Origin: DATKUA01 sp965602675 | Lineage (GTDB): Bacteria > Acidobacteriota > DATKUA01 | Reading direction: 5' to 3' | NCBI GenBank assembly: GCA_965602675.1 | Contig: CBFCZO010000009.1 | Location: 1 to 64,000, forward strand | DNA: 64,000 nucleotides | Shown here: positions 36,679 through 44,181 of the stretch, in pieces | Layout: every line of letters starts with the position of its first letter | Position numbering within the stretch: the first letter of the stretch is position 1 | Notes under the pieces: model-generated | The model's database searches: none | What the model was told of the DNA's origin: nothing | The model's input: only the letters and a program-made list of their open reading frames with translations | Made by a program: the position numbers and the translations under genes

Positions 36679-37110
36679 CTACTTGGACTCAATCTTGTTG
36701 ACTCGCCGGGCGTGGCGTCCGCCCTCGAAATCGGTGTTGAGGAATTCGCGCAGGATTTCGTCGGCAAGCTCCTCGCCGATCAGCCTGCCGCCCATGACGA
36801 GGACGTTTGCATTGTTGTGGGCGCGGGCCATGCGCGCTGAGAACGGCTCGCTGCAGAGCGCCGCGCGGACGCCGGGGACCTTGTTGGCGGTCATGGCCAT
36901 CCCCTGGCCGGTGCCGCAACAGAGGACAGCGAAGGCGGCTTCGCCGTCGGCGGCGGCTTCCGCGGCAGGCCGGCCGTGATCAGGGTAGTCGGTGCTCTCT
37001 TCGCTGTCTGCGCCGAAATCGACAATCTCGTGGCCGAGCTCAAGGAGTTTTGCCTTAAGATGTTCCTTCAGCCGAAAGCCGGCGTGATCGCTGGCCACAG
37101 CAATCTTCAT
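36679..37110 (-). CDS. rpiB: Ribose-5-phosphate isomerase B
   Basis: 143 residues from the ATG at 37110, which follows GAGGAGG. It interconverts ribose-5-phosphate and ribulose-5-phosphate in the pentose phosphate pathway. Motifs: IAVASDHAGFRLKEHLKAKL, DYPDHGRPAAEA, LCCGTGQGMAMTANKVPGVR, and the catalytic pocket ARAHNNANVLVMGGR. The active-site Cys of LCCGTGQG and the His of DHAG are present. It sits in a chain dgt, rpiB, PPSR domain on the minus strand. Confidence 0.97.
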   Translation of the reverse strand: MKIAVASDHAGFRLKEHLKAKLLELGHEIVDFGADSEESTDYPDHGRPAAEAAADGEAAFAVLCCGTGQGMAMTANKVPGVRAALCSEPFSARMARAHNNANVLVMGGRLIGEELADEILREFLNTDFEGGRHARRVNKIESK

Positions 37111-37138
37111 CCTCAACCTCCTCTAGGCCTTCCCGGCA

Positions 37139-38497
37139 TCAGCCGTGGAACGGCATTATCAGCTTCTCGTACTCCCTGATGGCGTAAGTGTTGCTCATGC
37201 CCGCGATGTAGTCGCAGATGACCCGTAGGAACTCCTGACGGCCGTGATAGTGGGCGGCAATCTCACCCATCAGCTGCTCTTCGGTGCTTCTCCTCGCCAG
37301 GTGTTGCAGGTGCTCGATCTTATTGCCGGTGCGGTAGCGCTCGAGGACATAGTAAGGCAGCAGCCGCGGGTCGTTATAATAAATGTTGAATAGCTCGCGG
37401 ATCAGGTAACGCCCTGACTCGTCGTTAAGCTGCACCTGCCGCGAGCGGATGACGCGGCCGACGACGAACTTTTCCAGTTCCTTGAACAGCGGTTGCATCT
37501 CACGGCTTAGGTCGACGCAGCGGGTGACGGCATCCTGCCTCCCGGCGAAATCGCCATGCCCGGTTATCTTATGTTTCTTGCACCAGGCTTTCAGCCGCCG
37601 TTCCGATTCCCGGATGACGTCGACGACGAGGACATGAATCAGGCTGCGGATGATCGTGTTCTGCTTGACATAGCTGTCAACTTTCTTGTCACGCAGCAAC
37701 TCGTTTTTCGCGGCAATGCGTTTCACAAGCTCAAGTTCCAACACGTCGCCGAGCGGTACTATCCGCCCGCGCAGGCCGTCCTCGAGGTCATGAGTCTGCT
37801 GGGTGATCTCGTCGGCTACGGCTACGACCTGACCCTCGAAGTGCGGCTCCGCGCGATCGAGGTTCAAACCCTCCTTCACCAGGCCGGGATAATCGATCCA
37901 CTTCTTCCAGCGCGTGTGTTTGAGAATGCCTTCGCGTGCCTGGTCGCTGAGGTTGAGTCCGTGGTGGCCGTAGCGTGACTCGAGTTCGTCGACCACCTTG
38001 AGACTCTGCAGGTTGTGCTTGAAGCCGCCGCCGGTGGCAGCCAGCTCTGCGGGAATGCTCTCCGGCAAATCCTTGCCGCGCATCACGGCGTCGAGCGTTT
38101 TCTCGCCGACATGCCCGAACGGTGTGTGGCCGAGATCGTGGCCCAGGGCGGCCGCCTCGGTCAGATCCTCGTTGAGCGCTAGACAGCGCGCGATTGTGCG
38201 GCTGATCTGCATCACCTCTATGGTGTGGGTGAGGCGGGTGCGCTGGTGATCGTTGGTGTAGGGGATGAAGACCTGCGTCTTGTGCTTGAGGCGACGGAAT
38301 GCGAGCGAATGGATGACGCGATCGCGGTCGTGCATAAACGCCGTGCGCGGATCCTGCTTGCGGCCCTCCGATTCAAGCTCGTAGCGGCGAGTAGCCCAGG
38401 TGGAAAGTTGCGCGCAGGCGCCTGTGGAGGCTTCCTCGCGGCGCAGGAGTAATTCCGCGTCGAGAGCGGAAATTTCGGGAGATTTGCTCTTTGCCAT
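37139..38497 (-). CDS. dgt: Deoxyguanosinetriphosphate triphosphohydrolase-like HD protein
   Basis: 452 residues from the ATG at 38497; an open frame extends to 38647 but its extra 50 residues are basic and overlap the DmsC-like gene. Early motifs are HDRDRVIHSLAFRRLKHKTQ and RTRLTHTIEVMQISRTIA, followed by the HD signature LGHDLGHTPFGHVGEKTL with the metal-binding histidines and aspartate. KHNLQSLKVVDELE completes the family pattern. It hydrolyses dNTPs to deoxynucleosides and triphosphate. The gene is 28 bp upstream of rpiB. Confidence 0.95.
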   Translation of the reverse strand: MAKSKSPEISALDAELLLRREEASTGACAQLSTWATRRYELESEGRKQDPRTAFMHDRDRVIHSLAFRRLKHKTQVFIPYTNDHQRTRLTHTIEVMQISRTIARCLALNEDLTEAAALGHDLGHTPFGHVGEKTLDAVMRGKDLPESIPAELAATGGGFKHNLQSLKVVDELESRYGHHGLNLSDQAREGILKHTRWKKWIDYPGLVKEGLNLDRAEPHFEGQVVAVADEITQQTHDLEDGLRGRIVPLGDVLELELVKRIAAKNELLRDKKVDSYVKQNTIIRSLIHVLVVDVIRESERRLKAWCKKHKITGHGDFAGRQDAVTRCVDLSREMQPLFKELEKFVVGRVIRSRQVQLNDESGRYLIRELFNIYYNDPRLLPYYVLERYRTGNKIEHLQHLARRSTEEQLMGEIAAHYHGRQEFLRVICDYIAGMSNTYAIREYEKLIMPFHG

Positions 38498-38510
38498 AAC
38501 TGACAGAAGT

Positions 38511-39380
38511 TTAGCCGACTTCGGAGTCCACGCGCAATTGCTCGGTCGCTTCCTTCGCCGCCCTCTCCATGCGTTCCCGTTTGACGCGCGCCACCTCAGC
38601 CTTCGGGCTAACCTGGGCCGTGCCTGCATATAAGCAGAAACGGTCAATCAAGGCCGCGATTGCCACCAGATAGGGCACAATCCAAGAAGCGACAAATACA
38701 AACACCGCGGCCAGAACGCTTCCCAACAACAAACGGGCGAGGTGCAACCGGAAGGTTGATGCCAGCAGTCCGGGGAACAGCGGTGGTGCCGTCTTCAGGC
38801 GGGTGAAGCGTCCGCGGCGCAGGATCGCCAGGATGAGATCGATCGCCAGCAGCGGCCAGAAAATCCAGTGCGACCAAGCAGAGCCTACGCAGCCGAGGAG
38901 AATCGCAGAAGCAAGATACAAGGCCGTGACAGCCGGTCCGAGTGCGTTTTCCGTACCGTGCCAGCCCTCCTGACCCCGGAGCCTGTAAACAAGGCCGACG
39001 GCGAGTGCGGCAAGCAGCCCGAGGATTGCAGCAACCGCAAGGAACGCGGCGGTCCATTCATGCCCCAACAACAGAGCTGATGCTGAAACAATTGAAGCCA
39101 CCGTGAACAGGGAGGCCAGCACGGCTTCGCGACTGAGCCAGGAATGTGCGAATCCGAAAACGGCCTTATAGGCTCGCGACACGCGGCCCAGGTGCAGGAA
39201 GGAAACGAGCAATCCCGCGCCCGCCAAAGCTGCCGCGCACCATAACGCCGCGGGCAGGTCCGGCCAGTCACCGGATTCGGTAAAAATCGCGGCCGCGCAA
39301 GCGCAGACCACTCCTGCCGATACGATGATCGCCCAGGTGAAGATCAGCAAAGGAACCAGAGTCGAAAATGACTTTTCCAT
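38511..39380 (-). CDS. DmsC-like oxidoreductase membrane anchor (orphan)
   Basis: 289 residues from the ATG at 39380 with about eight hydrophobic segments. The first helix STLVPLLIFTWAIIVSAGVV and the segment FLHLGRVSRAYKAVFGFAHS correspond to DmsC, the quinol-oxidising anchor of DMSO-reductase-type enzymes, where HLGxPxRA is the hallmark. No DmsA (molybdopterin) or DmsB (Fe-S) gene lies nearby. The C-terminal tail (AEVARVKRERMERAAKEATE) is charged and helical. An earlier in-frame start at 39608 gives 76 non-family residues overlapping the opposite apbE gene and is rejected. It is divergent from apbE, which is often linked to membrane redox complexes. Confidence 0.75.
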   Translation of the reverse strand: MEKSFSTLVPLLIFTWAIIVSAGVVCACAAAIFTESGDWPDLPAALWCAAALAGAGLLVSFLHLGRVSRAYKAVFGFAHSWLSREAVLASLFTVASIVSASALLLGHEWTAAFLAVAAILGLLAALAVGLVYRLRGQEGWHGTENALGPAVTALYLASAILLGCVGSAWSHWIFWPLLAIDLILAILRRGRFTRLKTAPPLFPGLLASTFRLHLARLLLGSVLAAVFVFVASWIVPYLVAIAALIDRFCLYAGTAQVSPKAEVARVKRERMERAAKEATEQLRVDSEVG

Positions 39381-39477
39381 CGCGCCAAACCGCCGGCCGT
39401 TGACCGGGATGTTACCTTTGAATACGATTTCACTTGAATCGTAGCGTACCGAGATGCCTCCGGAAAAGGACAGAAAC

Positions 39478-40542
39478 ATGAGTTGGACTTCGAGAGTGCT
39501 TTTCGTTTGCGGGATTGTCTTTGGGATTTTTATCGCAGGAACGACGTTCATAGGTTGCGCGCCGGAGAAAACCGAGCGCTCGACGGCGGTGATGGGCACA
39601 GTGCTCACCGTGACCGTTTATGGATTATCGGGCGACGCTGCCGACGAGGCGGTGGACTCTGTATACGGCGAGATGGAGCGGCTCAACAACCTCCTGAGCG
39701 TGTGGGACAGCGAGAGCACTTTGTCGCGGCTCAATAGGGCCGCCGCCGTGGGCTGGGTTGAGGCCGACCCGGAGATTCTCAGCCTGATCAGCGCATCTTT
39801 GCACTACTCCGAGATCAGTGGCGGGGCCTTCGATGTCACAGCCGGACCGCTGGTCAGGCTCTGGGGATTTCTGCGGCGCGGTGACCAGCGGCCGCCGACG
39901 GATGCGGAATTAGCGGAGGCGAAAGCACGGATCGGTTTCCGGAAGGTGGAACTGGACGGGGGCCGCTCCATGGTTCGCTTCGGCGTTGACGGAATGGAGA
40001 TAGATTTCGGCGGCGTGGCAAAGGGCTATGCCGTCGATTCGGCAATCGAGCTTCTGCGCGAGCAGGGGGTGGAGAGCGCACTGGTTAACCTGGGGGGCAA
40101 TTCCCGCGCGATCGGCTCGCCCCCCGGGCGCGGGACATGGCGCATCTCGGTCCGCGATCCGCGGAAGCGGGAGGGGACGCTTGGTGTCCTGGAGATCTTG
40201 GGGCAGGGGGTGGCGAGCTCGGGGCAGTACGAAAATTATTTCGAGTACGAGGGCAAGCGCTACGGCCACATTATCGATCCGCGCAGCGGTTACCCAGTCG
40301 AGGGCGTGCTGGGCACTACCATCGTCGCGCCCGATGCGATTACGGCGGACATCCTTTCAACGGCGGTTTTTGTGCTCGGGTCCGAGAAAGGGCCGGAGTT
40401 GGTGAAGGTGCTGGAGGATGTCGAGGGAATCATTATCCTGCCGCGGGGCGACGCAGGCATACTGATCATGGTCTCCAAAGGGCTGGAAGACGCTTTCAAG
40501 CTTGACCCTGCGGTTGCCGACGCGACGGTGGAAACCTTCTGA
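39478..40542 (+). CDS. apbE: FAD:protein FMN transferase ApbE
   Basis: 354 residues. The lipoprotein signal ends in GTTFIGC. The enzyme attaches FMN to Thr in redox subunits such as NqrC/RnfG, using FAD. Motifs: AVMGTVLTVTVYG, GGAFDVTAGPLVRLWGF, DFGGVAKGYAVDSAIELLRE, and ALVNLGGNSRAIG. HIIDPRSGYPV carries the conserved HxxDPRTGxP signature. TTIVAPDAITADILSTAVFV follows. Start ATG at 39478 with AAGGA 9 bp ahead. No NqrC, RnfG or flavin-target gene is visible in the window. Confidence 0.95.
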   Translation: MSWTSRVLFVCGIVFGIFIAGTTFIGCAPEKTERSTAVMGTVLTVTVYGLSGDAADEAVDSVYGEMERLNNLLSVWDSESTLSRLNRAAAVGWVEADPEILSLISASLHYSEISGGAFDVTAGPLVRLWGFLRRGDQRPPTDAELAEAKARIGFRKVELDGGRSMVRFGVDGMEIDFGGVAKGYAVDSAIELLREQGVESALVNLGGNSRAIGSPPGRGTWRISVRDPRKREGTLGVLEILGQGVASSGQYENYFEYEGKRYGHIIDPRSGYPVEGVLGTTIVAPDAITADILSTAVFVLGSEKGPELVKVLEDVEGIIILPRGDAGILIMVSKGLEDAFKLDPAVADATVETF

Positions 40543-40660
40543 TCACCGGTGAAGGGCCGTCATTGACGAAAATCAACTGTAACGACGGCGGCTTGATTAG
40601 CGCAAAAAGAGCGGCGGGCATCTTCTAGGGTGGTATCAACACGAGATTTCACGACTACAC

Positions 40661-40798
40661 ACTTCTATGAAATTCTATAGACCACAATGCACCGTTCGTT
40701 TTTCGGCTCCTGGCGCCGGGAGAACTTTCAATAGTAGTGATGTAACCAGACATAAAGACAGTATTCGACAGAATACAACTATAAACCACTATAGAAGT
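40661..40798 (+). repeat. 138-bp element with imperfect terminal inverted repeats
   Basis: ACTTCTAT at 40661-40668 is matched by ATAGAAGT at 40791-40798; over 20 bp the ends agree at 14 positions. Inside lie a perfect small inverted repeat, GTATTC-GACA-GAATAC (40761-40776), and a near-palindrome CTCCTGGCGCCGGGAG around 40708. The region is AT-richer than its surroundings and holds no gene. It could be a miniature transposable element or a regulatory repeat. Confidence 0.4.
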
Positions 40799-40832
40799 AT
40801 ACTTTAGTTGATTAACGTAGTGTGTTTACCAG

Positions 40833-41375
40833 CTACAACACTAGTTCCATATAGAGAGCTTCTTCGGTCGGGCTGGGGCGGTACTTATCGATCTCGCGGA
40901 AGCCGATGGATTTGTAGAGCGCAATTGCGGACTGCATGCGGTCGGGGATGGTGTCGAGGCGCATGCGGCGGTAGCCGAGTTTTCTCGCCTCATCAATGAT
41001 CGCCAGAGAAAGCCTGCGGCCGAGTTGCAGGAGCCGGAATTGCGGGCGCACGTAAAGCCTTTTCATCTCGCATCTGCCTTCATCGTCCCATCTGCGCAGA
41101 GCCACGCAGCCTGCCGCATTGGCCGCATAGTACGCACGCTTGTATGATCGGCGGTCGTCCTGCCGGGAACATGTGCTTCTTGACGAGGAGACATTCCAGG
41201 CGATCAGCAGGCAGCCGTCGGGCGGAGCGTAGTCGCCGGGCATATCCTTCAACTCCCCGGCGATGTTGGCGTAACAGATCTCGTAGTCGAGCCACTCGGC
41301 GTACTCGTGGAACAGTTCGCGCACGGCCGTAGCGTCGGCCGGTAGATTTGCGTGCATGATGTCGATGGCAGCCAT
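40833..41375 (-). CDS. GNAT-family N-acetyltransferase
   Basis: 180 residues from the ATG at 41375; an earlier in-frame start at 41444 adds 23 non-family residues. ELFHEYAEWLDYEICYANIA near the N-terminus and GDYAPPDGCLLIAW are typical of a common amino-acid GNAT subgroup. The acetyl-CoA core is MKRLYVRPQFRLLQLGRRLS, with RLLQLG at the P-loop position (normally RGxGxG), and RMRLDTIPDRMQSAIALYKS and IGFREI end the domain. A 25-residue basic insertion (SSSRSTCSRQDDRRSYKR) lies before GCVALR. The divergence of the loop makes activity uncertain. Confidence 0.85.
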   Translation of the reverse strand: MAAIDIMHANLPADATAVRELFHEYAEWLDYEICYANIAGELKDMPGDYAPPDGCLLIAWNVSSSRSTCSRQDDRRSYKRAYYAANAAGCVALRRWDDEGRCEMKRLYVRPQFRLLQLGRRLSLAIIDEARKLGYRRMRLDTIPDRMQSAIALYKSIGFREIDKYRPSPTEEALYMELVL

Positions 41376-41507
41376 GGATAAACCGTTTGAGCCGTTATCG
41401 GACTCCGTAGTCACATAGCTCTGTATTAATTTCCAGCCGGTCAAACCGCTGTATTGGGGATCACAAAGCGCAAAATAACTTCGGGCAACACCATTGGTGG
41501 CAGAACA

Positions 41508-41529
41508 GAAAAAGGTCGCCGAGGCGACC
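41508..41529 (-). terminator. Rho-independent terminator after elbB
   Basis: On the minus strand GGTCGCC pairs with GGCGACC around TC and is followed by TTTTTC; it lies 77 bp past the elbB stop. Confidence 0.8.
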
Positions 41530-41605
41530 CATTCTGGGTTGTAACTTATTGCCTGAGCTAAGTTTATTAAAGAACCACGTTTTTTATCGATGGTTGTATT
41601 CCGTG

Positions 41606-42271
41606 CTATACGAGCTTCAAGACTTCGCTGACCAACTTTTCAATGCCGTCAGCGAGTTCGTTGATGCGCGTGGCGAGCATGTAGGCGGGTGTGGTGACGA
41701 CCTTGTGGTCGGCATCGACGACGCAATCGCGCACGTCGCAGTTGACGTGCTCGGCTCCCATAGCCTCGATCGCCTCGGCGGTATCCTTGTCGTTGCCGAT
41801 GGTCAGCTTGACGCCCTTGATGCCGGCCCGGCCGTAGATCTTTGCGGCCAGCGCTGGAGCGATGCAGATGAAGCCGACAGGCTTACCGGCCGAGTGCATC
41901 TCCAGCACTAGGCGGGAGACTTCGAGGTTGACGGTGCAGTCGGCGCCCTTGACGGCGAAGTCGCAGAGATTCTTGGCCGCTCCGAAGCCGCCGGGAAAGA
42001 TGAGGGCGTCGATGTCGGCGGCCTTGACCTCGGCAATGTTTTTAATGTCGCCGCGTGCGATGCGGGCCGATTCGACGAGCACGTTGCGGCTCTCGCCCTC
42101 GACCGGTTCGCCGGCGATGTGATTGATCACGTGCAACTGCGGGGCATCCGGTGCCATATAAATAATCTTAGCGCCGGCGCGGTCGAGCGCCAGTATCGCT
42201 GCCACGCTCTCGTGGATCTCCGAGCCGTCGAAGACGCCGCAACCGGAAAGGACCACTCCTACCTTCGGCAT
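41606..42271 (-). CDS. elbB: Isoprenoid biosynthesis glyoxalase ElbB
   Basis: 221 residues from the ATG at 42271, which follows GGAGG. DJ-1/PfpI-like fold. Landmarks are VGVVLSGCGVFDGSEIHESV, NVLVESARIARGDIKNIAEV, DALIFPGGFGAAKNLCDFAV, and GFICIAPALAAKIYG with the nucleophile cysteine in GFICIAP. ElbB from E. coli has glyoxalase activity and was linked to carotenoid yield. Stand-alone gene with terminator. Confidence 0.95.
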   Translation of the reverse strand: MPKVGVVLSGCGVFDGSEIHESVAAILALDRAGAKIIYMAPDAPQLHVINHIAGEPVEGESRNVLVESARIARGDIKNIAEVKAADIDALIFPGGFGAAKNLCDFAVKGADCTVNLEVSRLVLEMHSAGKPVGFICIAPALAAKIYGRAGIKGVKLTIGNDKDTAEAIEAMGAEHVNCDVRDCVVDADHKVVTTPAYMLATRINELADGIEKLVSEVLKLV

Positions 42272-42379
42272 AGCTGTTCCTCCAATCCGAGTCAAATCAG
42301 TTTATCAGCGGCACGAGCGCGATCATTTTCCGAAAAGCGCGCACCAGCCGCGCGGTTCGTTTCGTTTACACAGACTATA

Positions 42380-43315
42380 TCAGGAGGCGTGCTCGCGCGG
42401 AAGGGCGGTCGATTCGATTTCCTCAAGCAGCGAAAGAATCCTCTCCAGGACTTTCTTGTTGAATGTCAGCGCAACGTGGTTGGCCTCCACCTGCAACACC
42501 TCGGTCCCGCCCAACTCATCGGGGATCGTGGCATATCGAAGCGGCACGATCCCGTCGTTGGGATTGGGCATCGGCATTCCCAGGCGCGCGCGGATGCGGT
42601 TCAGTGTTTGATAATGCCCCAGTATCCCTCCGGCCGCCGACGTGCCGGCCACTACAAGGTAGCGAACGTCTTCGGGCAATGGACGACTGTTGAGATCGGC
42701 TATCAGGGGGGAGTCGGTGGTGAGCTGCAGGGCGCCCTTCTCGCCGTATTCAAGCTTGAGGCTGGTGATCATTGTCCGGATCACGATGCTCTCGGCGGGC
42801 TCCAACGGCACCCCGTCGATGCGGGCCGTTTCGAGGAAGTTATCGGCGAACATGGTGCGCATATCGTCGGCGGAGGTGGTGCCGCGGTTGGGTGTTCCGA
42901 GCAACACGAGCGCCTTGGTTCTCTTTGCACCGCCGAGCTTCTCGACGTAGTAACGGCCAATGATTCCGCCCATACTGTGGGCGATGATCACAGTCTCGCG
43001 GTCTCCGGCTTCGGAGTGGATGAATTCTTCAAGCTGCCTGGCTATATCCTCGATCCATTCGTCGCGGCAGTCGTAAGTGAACCTGCGCTGGGCCGTCCAA
43101 CCGGCCTTTGCCAGCTTAGCGGCGAGCCAGTCGAATCGCTGCGGATAAGAGGCCGCGCCGTGGATGAACACCAGCATCGGCCCGTCGCCGTGCTCAGGTG
43201 GTGTGATTGCCTTTTCGGTTGTTTTCTTTTGCTGCGGATATAGGAAGAAAAGCAGCGCCAGGAGGGTAAGCACCGTCGCCACTGCCAGCAAGCTCAGCAG
43301 CGACCGGAGCCTCAT
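42380..43315 (-). CDS. Alpha/beta-hydrolase, lipase-like, membrane-anchored
   Basis: 311 residues. The first 30 residues form a membrane segment (SLLALAVATVLTLLALLFFL is close to the observed run). The hydrolase core has the oxyanion strand MLVFIHGAASYPQRFDWLAA, the nucleophile elbow AHSMGG (Ser in the middle) and LLGTPNRGTTSADDM, as in lipases and PGAP1-like hydrolases. The late Asp and His (DGIVPLRYA and VEANHVALTFN) complete a triad. Likely an esterase or lipase facing the periplasm. Its start overlaps the methyltransferase stop by 4 bp, so the two are coupled. Confidence 0.88.
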   Translation of the reverse strand: MRLRSLLSLLAVATVLTLLALLFFLYPQQKKTTEKAITPPEHGDGPMLVFIHGAASYPQRFDWLAAKLAKAGWTAQRRFTYDCRDEWIEDIARQLEEFIHSEAGDRETVIIAHSMGGIIGRYYVEKLGGAKRTKALVLLGTPNRGTTSADDMRTMFADNFLETARIDGVPLEPAESIVIRTMITSLKLEYGEKGALQLTTDSPLIADLNSRPLPEDVRYLVVAGTSAAGGILGHYQTLNRIRARLGMPMPNPNDGIVPLRYATIPDELGGTEVLQVEANHVALTFNKKVLERILSLLEEIESTALPREHAS

Positions 43316-44019
43316 GCGTCGGGCCCCGGCTTCAGCGCGGAGAAGACGATTTTACTCTCAGTCAGGGTTCGGCGGCCTTCCTTGAAATTGTCCTCGATCG
43401 TCCTCAAACGATCGTTTTCATTCCATTTGTCCACGATCCGCTGCGGGAGGTATTGAGTCACCAACTGCTCGAACGATTCGAATTCGATGACGCGGCCGAC
43501 AACCTCAAGGCTTTCGATTTCCAAACCTGCGGCCTGCAGCACGGCCTGCAGCCTGCCTTCGTTGTAGGCATGATCCAACGGGCTGCCCGTTTCCCGCCAC
43601 TGCTCTTTTTCGAAACAGGTGACTGCGAGACGCCCGCCGTGGAAGAGAGCCTCTGCGGCACGCCGGATGACGATGTCGGTGAGGCAGAGATTAGAGGTAA
43701 TCAGGTCAAAGGCGCCGGGTGGCGCCAGACCGACATAGCTCCCCGACTCGGCGTCCGCAACCAAGAACCGGGCATTCTCTATGGCTTCGCCCTCGGCGCG
43801 TTTCCTGGCCACAGCGATGCGCTCGGGTTTCCTGTCGATTCCCACAACCCAGCGAACCGTGGGCGCAAGCATGAAGGCCACTTGGCCGCTGCCGCAACCG
43901 ATATCGAGGCACCACGATTGCGGCTTTGCGGCGGACTCGAGGATGGCAACGAACTGAGGCAGCAATTCCTCGTGGGCGTCCTTCAGACCCGGTTCGAAAT
44001 AGATCCTATCGGATGCCAT
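43312..44019 (-). CDS. SAM-dependent methyltransferase, class I
   Basis: 235 residues from the ATG at 44019; the open frame extends upstream to 44196 without family features. Motif I is CLDIGCGSGQVAFMLA, the acidic residue after the second strand is VVGIDRKPERI, and motif IV-like FDLITSNLCLTDIVI follows, then LFHGGRLAVTCFEKEQW. The fold is the Rossmann-like methyltransferase, and the substrate is unknown. First gene of an operon with the lipase-like hydrolase. Confidence 0.88.
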   Translation of the reverse strand: MASDRIYFEPGLKDAHEELLPQFVAILESAAKPQSWCLDIGCGSGQVAFMLAPTVRWVVGIDRKPERIAVARKRAEGEAIENARFLVADAESGSYVGLAPPGAFDLITSNLCLTDIVIRRAAEALFHGGRLAVTCFEKEQWRETGSPLDHAYNEGRLQAVLQAAGLEIESLEVVGRVIEFESFEQLVTQYLPQRIVDKWNENDRLRTIEDNFKEGRRTLTESKIVFSALKPGPDA

Positions 44020-44181
44020 TAATAAGACTCCTCCGCGGTAGGATACTTTAGCGCGAACGGCGAAAAATTTCCAGATAATGACGCCGAGGTGAACCCTCCG
44101 GGATGGCTGAGCGTCTTTGTACCGTATGGATTGCCGAGGAAGACAAATGCTATACTGCCCGTCCCCAGCTGGAGGGAAGAA

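Noticed and set aside
38498..38647. 50-residue N-terminal extension of the dGTPase-like protein.
   Set aside because: It is basic, overlaps the 3' end of the DmsC-like gene and has no family similarity.
42119..43243. A 374-codon open frame on the plus strand over elbB and the lipase-like gene.
   Set aside because: It lies opposite two genes with clear motifs and has no recognisable family features.
44089..44181. Upstream start of the S41 protease at 44089.
   Set aside because: The signal peptide and ribosome site favour the ATG at 44182.
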